From: JBBQER01 sp052148155
Lineage (GTDB): Bacteria > Actinomycetota > Acidimicrobiia > IMCC26256 > PALSA-610
Direction of reading: 5' to 3'
Assembly (NCBI GenBank): GCA_052148155.1
Contig: JBKQIY010000045.1
Location: 1 to 17,336 of the forward strand
DNA: 17,336 bases
Every line of letters starts with the position of its first letter. Position 1 is the first letter of the stretch. Both the position numbers and the translations under genes were made by a program. Below are positions 6,954 through 14,611 of this stretch, piece by piece. The notes beneath the pieces are model-generated. The model did no database searches and was not told where the DNA came from. It saw only the letters and a program-made list of their open reading frames with translations.

Positions 6954-7889
6954 ATGACCCTCGTCACGCTCAACGACTCGGCGATCGACGCGCATCTCGC
7001 TCGGATCGACGCCGACGGCTACACGATCGTCGAGGATGCGATCGAAGCCGATCTTGTCCAGCTGCTCCGCGAGACGATTTGGCGCCTCGAACGCGATCTC
7101 GAGGTACGCCCACGCCAGACCGCGGCCGAGGGGTTCGCGACGTTGCGCATGTACAACCTGCTCGCCAAGGATCAGGCGTTCCAGGCGATGCCGGTGCATC
7201 CCAACGTGTTGCCGATCGCTGAACGGATGCTCGACCGCGGATGTTTGCTGTCAGGCATGACCGCGATCGATATCGGGCCGGGGGAACGCCCCCAGCCGAT
7301 GCACGGCGACGACATCGTGATGGCGCGTCACCTTCCGCTGCCGCACGTGCCGATGATGGTCACGACCATGTGGGCGCTGTCCGACTTCACCGCCGACAAC
7401 GGCGGCACCCGTTTCGTTCCCGGATCGCATCGTTTCGCGCACACGCCGGAGTCGCCCGACGCGCCCATCGACGTCGATGTCTGCGCGCTGGAGATGCCGG
7501 CCGGTTCGGTCATGGTGTTCCACGGGAGCCTGTGGCATGCGGGCGGCGCCAACGTGACCCGCGACGAACGCCGGCTCGGAGTGAACGTGCAGTACTGCCC
7601 CGGGTTCGTGCGCCAACAACAGAACCCCTATCTCGGTGTCCCACCCGAGATCGCGGCGACGTTCTCCGACCGGCTGCTCGAACTGATGGGCTACCGCCTC
7701 TACAAAGGCATCATGGGTCACATCGACGGATCGAGTCCGGGTGAGGTCCTGTTCGGCGAGCGCATGGCGGAACACGCGTACGAACGCGGCGAGCACCTCC
7801 GCGGCCGCCAGACCCATCCGGCCGGTCCGGGTGATGGTGGGTACTCGAGCTCCGAGGAGTGGCCACGTTCGAGCGGCGTCATCGGCTGA
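6954..7889 (+). CDS. Phytanoyl-CoA dioxygenase (PhyH) family Fe(II)/2-oxoglutarate oxygenase
   Basis: A 311-residue non-haem iron oxygenase. The iron-binding facial triad is visible as H117-x-D119 in PMHGDD and H195 in FHGSLWHAGGAN. The nearby arginines at about 204-207 (RDERR) are candidates for binding the 2-oxoglutarate carboxylate. GSHRFAH (158-163) is the usual PhyH loop. The start ATG at 6954 has GAGGAG at ideal spacing. PhyH enzymes hydroxylate lipids, antibiotics, amino acids or sugars, so the substrate cannot be deduced. It is transcribed divergently from the amino-sugar cassette. From memory, a PhyH-like gene also sits near the mycobacterial PpgS polyprenyl-phosphate glycosyltransferase, suggesting a possible link. 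Its stop overlaps the convergent AlkB-like gene by 11 nt. Confidence 0.9.
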   Translation: MTLVTLNDSAIDAHLARIDADGYTIVEDAIEADLVQLLRETIWRLERDLEVRPRQTAAEGFATLRMYNLLAKDQAFQAMPVHPNVLPIAERMLDRGCLLSGMTAIDIGPGERPQPMHGDDIVMARHLPLPHVPMMVTTMWALSDFTADNGGTRFVPGSHRFAHTPESPDAPIDVDVCALEMPAGSVMVFHGSLWHAGGANVTRDERRLGVNVQYCPGFVRQQQNPYLGVPPEIAATFSDRLLELMGYRLYKGIMGHIDGSSPGEVLFGERMAEHAYERGEHLRGRQTHPAGPGDGGYSSSEEWPRSSGVIG

Positions 7890-8535
7890 AGCGGCGGGGA
7901 GCCGAATACGACGGTTGCGTTTCCGGCCTGCCGGTCCTCGACGTCCAACGCCATTGCGCCGAGATCCGGCCGAGGGGCGCGACCGTGCCAACTTTCGGGA
8001 CGGCATGCAGCCAGTCGATCTGGCAACGACCGCCCATGACCAGGAGGTCGCCGCCCGCCGGGGCGAGATCGATGCCGGCGACGCGATCCTCGCGCAGGCG
8101 TTGCGGGCTGTGCCGAGGTGCTAACAGCCAGGGCCGGCGCGCGCCGAGCGAGAGGATCGCGATCACGGTGTTCTGGCAGTAGCGCAAGTCGGTGTCGCGG
8201 TGCGGCGCGACGCTGTCGCGACCGTCGCGGTAGTAGGCGAGGCCGACACCGCCGAACGTCACCCGGTACTGATGTTGGATCGTGCGCTGCGCCGCGGTCA
8301 GCGCCGGATGCGGGTACGGCGTCTCGCGCGAGAACCAGCATCCCATGCGGGGTTCGTCGAGGTAACGCTCGTAACGAAAGACGCGTCCTTGCCGCCACGA
8401 AACCGACGTGGCAAGGAGTTCGTAGATCTGGTCGGCGTGACGCAGCCAGCCGCGGGTCACGTCGATCCAGGAGTCGTCGTCGAGTTGACGGCGCTCGGTG
8501 GTGGCGTCCGGATTGATCGCGACGTCTTGCGCCAT
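7879..8535 (-). CDS. AlkB-family 2-oxoglutarate/Fe(II) dioxygenase
   Basis: A 218-residue protein of the AlkB group, whose members oxidatively remove alkyl groups from DNA or RNA bases, or act on other substrates. YYRDGRDSVAPHRD matches the family's substrate loop and contains the H112-x-D114 iron ligands. H177 (WLHAVPK) is the distal ligand. The C-terminal R190-I-S-A-Q-W-R196 matches the AlkB R-x5-R 2-oxoglutarate signature. Length is typical of bacterial AlkB homologues. The ATG at 8535 has no Shine-Dalgarno, but TACGCT lies 6 nt upstream, suggesting a leaderless mRNA. The 3' end overlaps the convergent PhyH gene by 11 nt. Repair of alkylation damage is the most likely role. Confidence 0.9.
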   Translation of the reverse strand: MAQDVAINPDATTERRQLDDDSWIDVTRGWLRHADQIYELLATSVSWRQGRVFRYERYLDEPRMGCWFSRETPYPHPALTAAQRTIQHQYRVTFGGVGLAYYRDGRDSVAPHRDTDLRYCQNTVIAILSLGARRPWLLAPRHSPQRLREDRVAGIDLAPAGGDLLVMGGRCQIDWLHAVPKVGTVAPLGRISAQWRWTSRTGRPETQPSYSAPRRFSR

Positions 8536-8541
8536 GCGGCC

Positions 8542-8547
8542 AGCGTA
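8542..8547 (-). promoter_or_regulatory. Candidate leaderless -10 box (TACGCT) for the AlkB-like gene
   Basis: TACGCT on the minus strand fits TANNNT and ends 6 nt before the ATG. No purine-rich ribosome-binding site is present, which supports leaderless translation. Confidence 0.4.
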
Positions 8548-8661
8548 AGCCGCTCAGCGTTGGCACGACCCGAACCGCGACTTGACGTTCTCATCATCTT
8601 CGCCGGCGATGTTCCAGGTGCGCCGGTGATCCCCACTGGCCGATCCATCTGGAGGATGACG

Positions 8662-9210
8662 ATGAGATGTAAACAGATTGCAGCCTTGGGCATGGTTGGC
8701 GCGCTGTTCGCCGCCGGTGTGGTGCTCGCGACGGGAAGCGTCGCGTCGGCGACCGACGCGACGAACCCACGGAAGGCGAGCTGTCTGTCCGCGACCGACG
8801 ACGCATGGCCGTCGTGGACGGATGGGCGCCCGGCCCAGGTCGACCCGGACCGCGCGGCCGGTGTGTACATGTGGCACGACGGCACCGGATGGCACCTGCG
8901 CGTGACCCACCAGACGGACACGCGCCGGACCTTCAGCGGTGAGCTCGTCACCGCGGGCCGCTTCGTCGGCGTGTCGTCGGTGCGCCTCGAAGGCAACGAC
9001 TCGCGCCACGTCTCACCCGACCATCACATGATCACGTTCCGGTTCGAGAACTACGGAGGGATTGACGGCCTCAACTTCCGTACGTACTGCGCCCCCTCGA
9101 TCGCGTTTACGTTCGTGTCCGACGGCGACGTGCTTGCGGCGAGCGACGTGACGATCGGTCACGGCGGCTCGAATCCCACGTCGGATCCGTTCTCGATTGT
9201 CCGATCGTGA
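8662..9210 (+). CDS. Secreted protein of unknown family
   Basis: A 182-residue protein with a clear Sec signal peptide: a short basic start (MRCKQ), a hydrophobic core (about 6-23) and a likely cleavage after SVASA at residue 30. The mature part is about 150 residues, rich in Thr, Ser, Gly and aromatics, and looks beta-stranded (for example GVYMWHDGTGWHLRVTHQ). Two cysteines (C41, C143) could form a disulfide outside the cell. I do not recognise a domain. The ATG at 8662 was chosen over the ATG at 8656 because GGAGG (8651-8655) abuts the first and is 6 nt from the second. The gene diverges from the AlkB-like gene and precedes typA. No lipobox or C-terminal anchor is seen, so release from the cell is expected. 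Confidence 0.8.
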   Translation: MRCKQIAALGMVGALFAAGVVLATGSVASATDATNPRKASCLSATDDAWPSWTDGRPAQVDPDRAAGVYMWHDGTGWHLRVTHQTDTRRTFSGELVTAGRFVGVSSVRLEGNDSRHVSPDHHMITFRFENYGGIDGLNFRTYCAPSIAFTFVSDGDVLAASDVTIGHGGSNPTSDPFSIVRS

Positions 9211-9303
9211 CGAGCCGCCACGTCGACACGGGCGTGCGGTTCCCGTGACGGAGGCGAATACGACATCGTGCGTCGCGCAACCTGCGGCGCGCGAGGCGCC
9301 CGG

Positions 9304-9309
9304 TAGCAT
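9304..9309 (+). promoter_or_regulatory. Candidate -10 box (TAGCAT) for typA
   Basis: TAGCAT fits TANNNT and would start transcription near 9316, leaving a leader of under 20 nt that still includes GGAGGT (9324-9329), 4 nt before the typA ATG. No -35 consensus is visible. Confidence 0.3.
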
Positions 9310-9333
9310 GGAGGCTTCCCCTCGGAGGTCTCC

Positions 9334-11166
9334 ATGCCCGCGCGCTCGGATCTGCGCAACCTCGCAATCGTCGCTCACGTCGACCACGGCAAGACCACAC
9401 TCGTCGACGCGCTGTTGTGGCAGTCCGGCGCGTTCCGCGCCAACCAGGACGTCAACGAGCGGGTCATGGACTCGAACGACCTCGAACGCGAGAAAGGCAT
9501 CACGATCCTCGCCAAGAACACCGCGGTCCGTTACGGCGACGTGATCCTCAACATCGTCGACACGCCCGGTCACGCGGACTTCGGCGGTGAGGTTGAACGC
9601 GCGCTGGCCATGGTCGACGGTGTGCTCCTGCTCGTCGACGCGAGCGAGGGACCGTTACCTCAGACGCGTTTCGTGCTGCGGAAAACGCTCGAGGCGCACC
9701 TGCCGGTGATTCTCGTCGTCAACAAGGTCGACCGGCCCGACGCCCGCATCGCCGACGTTGTCGACGAGGTATACGAACTGTTCATCGATCTCGGCGCCGT
9801 CGAGCATCAGATCGAGTTCCCGATCGTCTACGCGAACGCCCGCGCCGGCTGGGCGTCCCTCGACCCCGAGGTCGAAGGCAGTGATCTCAAGCCGTTGTGC
9901 GAACTCATCCTCGAACGCATCCCCGCGCCCGAGTACGACGAAGGTCATCCGTTCCAGGCTCTGGTGACGAACCTCGACGCCTCACCGTACCTCGGTCGTC
10001 TCGCGTTGTGTCGTGTGCGCAACGGTCGCGTTCGCAAAGGCGAGCAGGTCGCGTGGTGCCGCATCGACGGAGCGATCGAACGGGTGAAGATCGCCGAGCT
10101 GTATCTCACCGATGCGCTCGACCGGGTGCCGGCCGAAGAGGCCGGGCCGGGCGACATCATCGCGGTCGCCGGTATTCCGGAGATCACGATCGGCGAGACG
10201 CTTGCCGACATCGACGACCCCCGGCCTCTGCCGCCACTGATTGTCGACGAGCCGAGCCTGTCGATGACTGTCGGGATCAACACCTCGGTGCTTGCAGGTC
10301 AGGACGGGAAGAAACTCACGGCGAGGCAGGTCGAAAATCGCCTGCAGCAAGAGCTCGTCGGCAACGTGTCGTTGCGCGTGAAGGCGACCGAGCGTCCCGA
10401 CGCGTGGGAAGTCCAAGGCCGAGGCGAGCTGCAGCTCGCGGTGCTCGTCGAGACCATGCGCCGTGAAGGTTTCGAGCTCACTGTCGGCAAGCCGCAGGTC
10501 GTGATCCGAGAAATCGACGGCAACCGCCACGAGCCGGTCGAGCTTCTCACCGTCGACGTCCCCGAGGACTATCTCGGGGTCGTCACCCAACTGCTCGCGA
10601 TGCGCAAAGGCCGCATGGAGCAGATGGTCAACCACGGCACCGGCTGGGTACGCATCGACTTTCGTGTCCCGGCCCGCGGGCTGATCGGCTTCCGCACCGA
10701 GTTCATGACCGAGACGCGCGGCACCGGAATGCTGCACCACGTCTTCGACGGCTGGGCTCCGTGGTTCGGTGAGCTTCGGACCCGCCCGACCGGCAGTTTG
10801 GTCGCCGACCGTCGCGGGATCACCACCGCGTACGCGTTGATGAATCTGCAAGAGCGCGGCGCGATGCTGATCGGTCCCGGCGTCGAGGTGTACGAGGGCA
10901 TGATCGTCGGTGAGAACGCCCGCGCCGACGAGATGGACGTGAACCCCATCAAGGAAAAGCAGCTGACGAACCATCGGGCCTCCGGCTCCGACGATCTTGT
11001 CCGGCTCGTACCGGCACGCGTGATGTCGTTGGAGCAGGCGCTCGAGTTCATCACCGACGACGAGTGCGTGGAGGTGACGCCGCACAACGTCCGGTTGCGC
11101 AAGGTGGTGCTCTCGGCGTCCGAGCGGGGCCGGATCCGCGGCAGCGGCCGACCACCTCGAACATGA
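9334..11166 (+). CDS. typA: Ribosome-associated GTPase TypA/BipA
   Basis: A 610-residue translational GTPase of normal TypA/BipA length that binds the 70S ribosome and assists large-subunit assembly and stress adaptation. The N-terminal GTPase domain shows all signatures: AHVDHGKTT (14-22), EREKGIT in switch I (51-57), DTPGH (76-80) and NKVD (130-133). Domain II, EF-G-like domains III and V, and the BipA-specific C-terminal region (ENARADEMDVNPIKEKQLTN) follow in order. The latter distinguishes it from EF-G, LepA and TetM. The start ATG at 9334 has GGAGGT four bases upstream. The last residues are Arg/Gly-rich (RGRIRGSGRPPR). This is a core housekeeping gene and marks the surrounding DNA as chromosomal. 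Confidence 0.97.
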   Translation: MPARSDLRNLAIVAHVDHGKTTLVDALLWQSGAFRANQDVNERVMDSNDLEREKGITILAKNTAVRYGDVILNIVDTPGHADFGGEVERALAMVDGVLLLVDASEGPLPQTRFVLRKTLEAHLPVILVVNKVDRPDARIADVVDEVYELFIDLGAVEHQIEFPIVYANARAGWASLDPEVEGSDLKPLCELILERIPAPEYDEGHPFQALVTNLDASPYLGRLALCRVRNGRVRKGEQVAWCRIDGAIERVKIAELYLTDALDRVPAEEAGPGDIIAVAGIPEITIGETLADIDDPRPLPPLIVDEPSLSMTVGINTSVLAGQDGKKLTARQVENRLQQELVGNVSLRVKATERPDAWEVQGRGELQLAVLVETMRREGFELTVGKPQVVIREIDGNRHEPVELLTVDVPEDYLGVVTQLLAMRKGRMEQMVNHGTGWVRIDFRVPARGLIGFRTEFMTETRGTGMLHHVFDGWAPWFGELRTRPTGSLVADRRGITTAYALMNLQERGAMLIGPGVEVYEGMIVGENARADEMDVNPIKEKQLTNHRASGSDDLVRLVPARVMSLEQALEFITDDECVEVTPHNVRLRKVVLSASERGRIRGSGRPPRT

Positions 11167-11258
11167 ACGACGCGTCTTCGACGCCGATGTCGAGGTGACG
11201 ACCGCACAGCCGACGTGACGACACGGTCTGCGCGTCGTCGTACATCCGAGCTGCGTCG

Positions 11259-12002
11259 CTATCGTCCGCTCCAGAACTCCTCGAGCACCGCCGCGCCGCG
11301 GGCGGGATCCTGAAGCATCCACCAATGACCGAGTCCGTCGAGCTCGGTCACGGACGCACCAGCGCGCTGGGCACCGACACGGCTCGAGTCGGGGTTCAAG
11401 AACATGTCCTGCAACGGAATGAGGACACGGCCCGGCGTCGGAATGTCGTGGAAGTCCGGCGCCCATTCTTTGCCGACGTCGACTGCCGATCTGTACAGCG
11501 CGAGGATGCAGTCGGCCATCGTCTGGTCGAGCGGGATATTGAGGGCGATCGCGGCGTCGTGCGGAACTCCGAACATCGTTTCGAAGATCGCGGCCCGTTC
11601 TTCGGCCGGGGTCGCGAGTTGGCGTGCGTAGAACTCCTCGCCGTCGCCGGGGGTCTGCCAGATCTTGGCGAAGTCGTGCCATTCGAAGTCGACGTCGCCG
11701 AACCCGCCAGTGTCACAGACCCACGAACGGCACAACTCGGGCCGGGTGCTCACGAGCCGTACGACCAGTCCGCCGCCCCAGTCGTGGCCGACGAGGTCGA
11801 TCGGGCCGTGCGCGGCGACCGGTTCGAGCTCATCGACCAGCCACGCGACATATTCCTCCTTGGTCGCGCCGAACCCGTGGGGGCGCGCGCAACCGAAGCC
11901 GGGCAGCTGCAGGGTGATCACGTCATCGCGACGCAGACAGTTTCGCAACTCGTCCCAGATTGGCGGCGTTTCCGGTACGCCGTGCACGAACACTGCGGGC
12001 AT
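11259..12002 (-). CDS. Alpha/beta hydrolase, epoxide hydrolase/haloalkane dehalogenase-like
   Basis: A 247-residue alpha/beta-hydrolase. The N terminus has HGVPETPPIW (7-16), the H-G-x-P oxyanion-loop motif with a downstream Trp common in epoxide hydrolases and haloalkane dehalogenases. The nucleophile elbow is GHDWGGG with Asp74, rather than the serine of esterases. The catalytic histidine is H226 in GLGHWWML. A cap domain fits the central region. The ATG at 12002 has GGAAGG about 9 nt upstream. It begins 20 nt after the stop of the amidohydrolase-fold gene on the same strand, so the two form an operon. The substrate is unknown; an Asp nucleophile indicates an ester-intermediate hydrolysis of an epoxide or halide. 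Confidence 0.85.
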   Translation of the reverse strand: MPAVFVHGVPETPPIWDELRNCLRRDDVITLQLPGFGCARPHGFGATKEEYVAWLVDELEPVAAHGPIDLVGHDWGGGLVVRLVSTRPELCRSWVCDTGGFGDVDFEWHDFAKIWQTPGDGEEFYARQLATPAEERAAIFETMFGVPHDAAIALNIPLDQTMADCILALYRSAVDVGKEWAPDFHDIPTPGRVLIPLQDMFLNPDSSRVGAQRAGASVTELDGLGHWWMLQDPARGAAVLEEFWSGR

Positions 12003-12022
12003 GGCTGGGTTCCTTCCGTCGA

Positions 12023-12838
12023 TCAGTGCGCGGTGCGGTCCAGGAGCCGGCGCGCGGTGCCGCCCAGGAACAACGCCATTGCTTCTTCGTCGAGCGGAAG
12101 TTCGCGAGCCTCGGTGAGCGACCGCCGCATCGGGAACCACGGTTCGTCGCTGCCCCAGATGACGCGACCTCGATACGTGTTGGTGGACATGAACGCGACG
12201 AGGTTCGGGTCTAAGTAACGCGGCGCGTACGCGGTGCACGACACGTAGAGATTGGGCCACTTGCGCATGTAGTTCATGAGGAGCTCTTCGTAGGGATGGC
12301 CCATGTGCGCGACGATCACGACGAGGTCGGGGAAGTCGATGAGGACGTCTTCGAGCAGATCTGGATGCTGGACCCGTGAACGCACCCGCGGTCCGGGAAC
12401 GCCCGCGTTGATGCCGACCGGGAGGCCGAGCTCTTCGCAGACCTGATACACCGGATAGTGACGCGCATCGTTGATCGGCACCTGAGTTGAGAGCGGCATC
12501 ACGCGCACCATCGAAAAACGTGGGTGCGATGCGAGCTCCCGGATGCGGCGGACAACGCGTCCGGGCCGGGCCGGGTCGCCGACTCCGCCCGCGACGAGGA
12601 ACCGGCCCGGGTGCGCGTCGCACGTTTCGAGCAACGTGTCGGTATGGCGGTCGAGCCCGCCGGTGAAGATGCCGGTCGTGACGCCGAGCTCGTCCATGAG
12701 CGCGACCAATCCGTCGACGTCGAGCGGCCCTTGGTTGCTGCCGAGATAGCCGGGGATGTGTGCGTTCTCGGACTGGCCGAGGAACGCGGCCGACGTCTGC
12801 GCAGTGACCAGATTCACCCAGATGTCGACGACGTCCAC
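12023..12838 (-). CDS. Amidohydrolase-fold (ACMSD-like, PF04909-type) protein with altered metal site
   Basis: A 271-residue TIM-barrel protein resembling the amidohydrolase_2 family (decarboxylases and hydrolases such as ACMSD). Retained family features are VAHMGHP (H178, H181) and IWGSDEPW (D231). The usual strand-1 D-x-H-x-H reads D5-I-W-V-N9, so both histidines are replaced, and the strand-5 position reads GINAG (N144) where a histidine is common. A conventional metal centre is therefore doubtful, although a related reaction or different metal ligation is possible. The GTG at 12838 has GGAGAGG 7 nt upstream. It is first in a two-gene operon with the alpha/beta hydrolase and diverges from the zinc alcohol dehydrogenase across 51 nt. 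Confidence 0.82.
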   Translation of the reverse strand: MDVVDIWVNLVTAQTSAAFLGQSENAHIPGYLGSNQGPLDVDGLVALMDELGVTTGIFTGGLDRHTDTLLETCDAHPGRFLVAGGVGDPARPGRVVRRIRELASHPRFSMVRVMPLSTQVPINDARHYPVYQVCEELGLPVGINAGVPGPRVRSRVQHPDLLEDVLIDFPDLVVIVAHMGHPYEELLMNYMRKWPNLYVSCTAYAPRYLDPNLVAFMSTNTYRGRVIWGSDEPWFPMRRSLTEARELPLDEEAMALFLGGTARRLLDRTAH

Positions 12839-12876
12839 GGGCGTTCCTCTCCTGGTCGCTCGGACCGCGGTGAAGC

Positions 12877-12882
12877 TAGCGT
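12877..12882 (+). promoter_or_regulatory. Candidate leaderless -10 box (TAGCGT) for the alcohol dehydrogenase
   Basis: TAGCGT fits TANNNT and ends 7 nt before the ATG at 12890, so transcription would begin at the start codon. The only purine run (GGAG) touches the ATG and is too close to serve as a ribosome-binding site. The box lies in the 51-bp gap shared with the divergent amidohydrolase-fold gene. Confidence 0.45.
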
Positions 12883-12889
12883 CCCGGAG

Positions 12890-13990
12890 ATGCGCGCCGC
12901 CTTGCTCGAAGCCTCAGGAAAGCCGCTCGAGGTTGTCGACGACGTCGACATCGAAGATCCGCGTGCCGGTGAGGTGCTCGTTCGGGTCAGCCACTGCGGG
13001 GTCTGCCATTCCGACCTCTCGCTCGCCAACGGGACGTTCCCGGTGACCGCTCCGACGGTGCTCGGCCACGAGGCCGCGGGCGTGGTCGAGGTCATCGGCG
13101 CGGACGTCACCGAACTCGTGCCGGGCGACAAGGTCGTGCTCTGTCCGATCGCCGCCTGCAACAAGTGTTATTGGTGTGTGCGCGGCGAGTACGGATGTTG
13201 TGTCAACACGGCCAGCGTCTCGAGCGGAATGCTCAGCGACGGTCACAGCCCGCTTTCACGCCACGGTGCGCCAGTGTTGCGCGGCGTCGGTGTCGCCGGC
13301 TTCGCGGAGTATGTGATCACGCCCGTGTCCGGCGCGGTCAAAGTCCCCGACGACACGCCGCTCGAGGTTGTGTGCGTGATCGGTTGCGCGGTACAGACCG
13401 GGGTCGGTGCCGTGCTCAACACGGCGCGGGTCCCGGCGGGCGCCACCGTCCTCGTGGTCGGTGGGGGCGGAATCGGCATCGCGATAGCTCAGGGCGCGCG
13501 CATCGCGGGCGCGACTCGCATCGTCGTTTCCGACCCGGTCGCGTCGAGACGGGAGGCAGCACTGCATTTCGGCGCAACCGACGTCATCGATCCGACCTCC
13601 GAGAATGTGGCCGAACGGGTGCAGGCGATCACCAACGGGATCGGCGTCGATTATGCCTTCGACGCGGTCGGTTCGACCATCGCGATCGAGACGTGCGTGT
13701 GGTCGACGCGCAATGGAGGCACGACCGTGCTCGTCGGTGCCGGTGGCCTCGATCAGACCTTGAATCTTTCTCCGCCAGTGATCATCACGCTGAGCGAACG
13801 AAAGATCATGGGCTCGTTCTTGGGGAGTTGCAACGGCCGTCGCGACATTCCGCGGTTGGTCGCGTTGTGGCGTGCTGGACGACTCGACCTCGAAGGGATG
13901 ATCACCGCGCGCCGCCCACTGGCGGAGGTCAATGACGCGTTCGCCGACATGTCGGCCGGCGTCGGCCTCCGCACTGTTCTCACGATTTAA
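12890..13990 (+). CDS. Zinc-dependent alcohol dehydrogenase (MDR family)
   Basis: A 366-residue medium-chain dehydrogenase/reductase that oxidises an alcohol or reduces an aldehyde with a nicotinamide cofactor in the cytoplasm. Catalytic zinc ligands are C39 (GVCHSD) and H60-E61 (GHEAAG). The structural zinc lobe is intact (C90, C93, C96, C104). The cofactor domain has VLVVGGGGIG (glycines 191-196), and D215 at the end of the next strand favours NAD over NADP. The long segment before the cofactor domain resembles class III-type enzymes. The ATG at 12890 matches the family start (MRAALLEASGKPLEV). With the divergent hydrolase pair it suggests a small catabolic module, for example epoxide to diol to aldehyde, but that order is inference. 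Confidence 0.92.
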   Translation: MRAALLEASGKPLEVVDDVDIEDPRAGEVLVRVSHCGVCHSDLSLANGTFPVTAPTVLGHEAAGVVEVIGADVTELVPGDKVVLCPIAACNKCYWCVRGEYGCCVNTASVSSGMLSDGHSPLSRHGAPVLRGVGVAGFAEYVITPVSGAVKVPDDTPLEVVCVIGCAVQTGVGAVLNTARVPAGATVLVVGGGGIGIAIAQGARIAGATRIVVSDPVASRREAALHFGATDVIDPTSENVAERVQAITNGIGVDYAFDAVGSTIAIETCVWSTRNGGTTVLVGAGGLDQTLNLSPPVIITLSERKIMGSFLGSCNGRRDIPRLVALWRAGRLDLEGMITARRPLAEVNDAFADMSAGVGLRTVLTI

Positions 13991-14280
13991 GTCGTTCGCG
14001 TCGCCGATCAGCAAACCCGGGCCACGCAGTCTGCGTGCGCTCCACGCAATGCCGGTACGACGCAAGCTGTTTGAACGGAGCGCTGCCGACAGCAGATTCA
14101 CCGGGCGAAGCCGAACCGTCCACGTAGCGCCTCCCGGCAGTCGACAGGTTGAACCCTATGACAGCCGCGCATCCACGGACGCCTGTGATGGTGCGATACC
14201 AATGATGGACGCGCCCACGTTGATCGCATTCGACCGGGGTACCAGGTGTGAGTTATTAGTTCCAGTTCTTCACCGCCATC

Positions 14281-14532
14281 ATGTCCGGGATCGCAATACG
14301 AACAGCTCTCGGAACTGAGCACGGTCTGACCTCCGCTCAATCTCGCAACGCCGTCGCGGACATCGGGAGCGAGGCTGCACGCCCAGCGATCAGAGAAGGA
14401 AGAGCCCCTCTCGATGATCCGACCGTGGCGATCGAGGTCTTACCCGACCCCGAGTGGGTTGTGCGGAGATCGAAGGTCGCGAAGGAGACCGAATACGCAG
14501 GGGGCGAGATCTTCAGCGAGATCTGGGCATAA
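14281..14532 (+). CDS. Possible small hypothetical protein
   Basis: An 83-residue frame, hydrophilic and acidic in its second half (for example DDPTVAIEVLPDPEW), ending TGGGCATAA. There is no recognisable domain, signal peptide or good ribosome-binding site, and a stop lies 7 codons upstream of the ATG. Third-position GC is only moderately high. It could be a decayed gene or chance. Confidence 0.25.
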   Translation: MSGIAIRTALGTEHGLTSAQSRNAVADIGSEAARPAIREGRAPLDDPTVAIEVLPDPEWVVRRSKVAKETEYAGGEIFSEIWA

Positions 14533-14575
14533 CAAACGGTTGCGGGGACTACTACGTTGCGAACATAACAAACGG
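14528..14575. repeat. Pair of 12-bp direct repeats CATAACAAACGG, 36 bp apart
   Basis: CATAACAAACGG occurs exactly at 14528-14539 and 14564-14575. The motif is AT-rich relative to its surroundings and the first copy overlaps the stop codon of the 83-residue frame. The centre-to-centre distance of 36 bp could place both on nearly the same DNA face. Function unknown. Confidence 0.6.
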
Positions 14576-14611
14576 CGTTTTCCGCAGCGACCGCTGAGAC
14601 ATCGCACGTAA

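Noticed and set aside
7718..8566. 282-codon minus-strand open frame over the AlkB-like gene
   Set aside because: It overlaps the AlkB-like gene in another frame and encodes Arg/Pro-rich sequence, while the AlkB frame shows all catalytic motifs.
11167..11238. 8-bp inverted repeat ACGACGCG/CGCGTCGT considered as the typA terminator
   Set aside because: The loop is about 56 nt and there is no T-tract; such short GC-rich complements are common in this sequence.
9982..11682. 566-codon minus-strand open frame
   Set aside because: It runs antisense through most of typA and into the alpha/beta hydrolase gene. It is a high-GC shadow with low-complexity Arg/Asp/His-rich sequence.
13256..14101. 281-codon minus-strand frame beginning MNLLSAALRSNSLRRTG
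   Set aside because: The first 35 residues look protein-like, but the rest is antisense to the zinc alcohol dehydrogenase and there is no ribosome-binding site.
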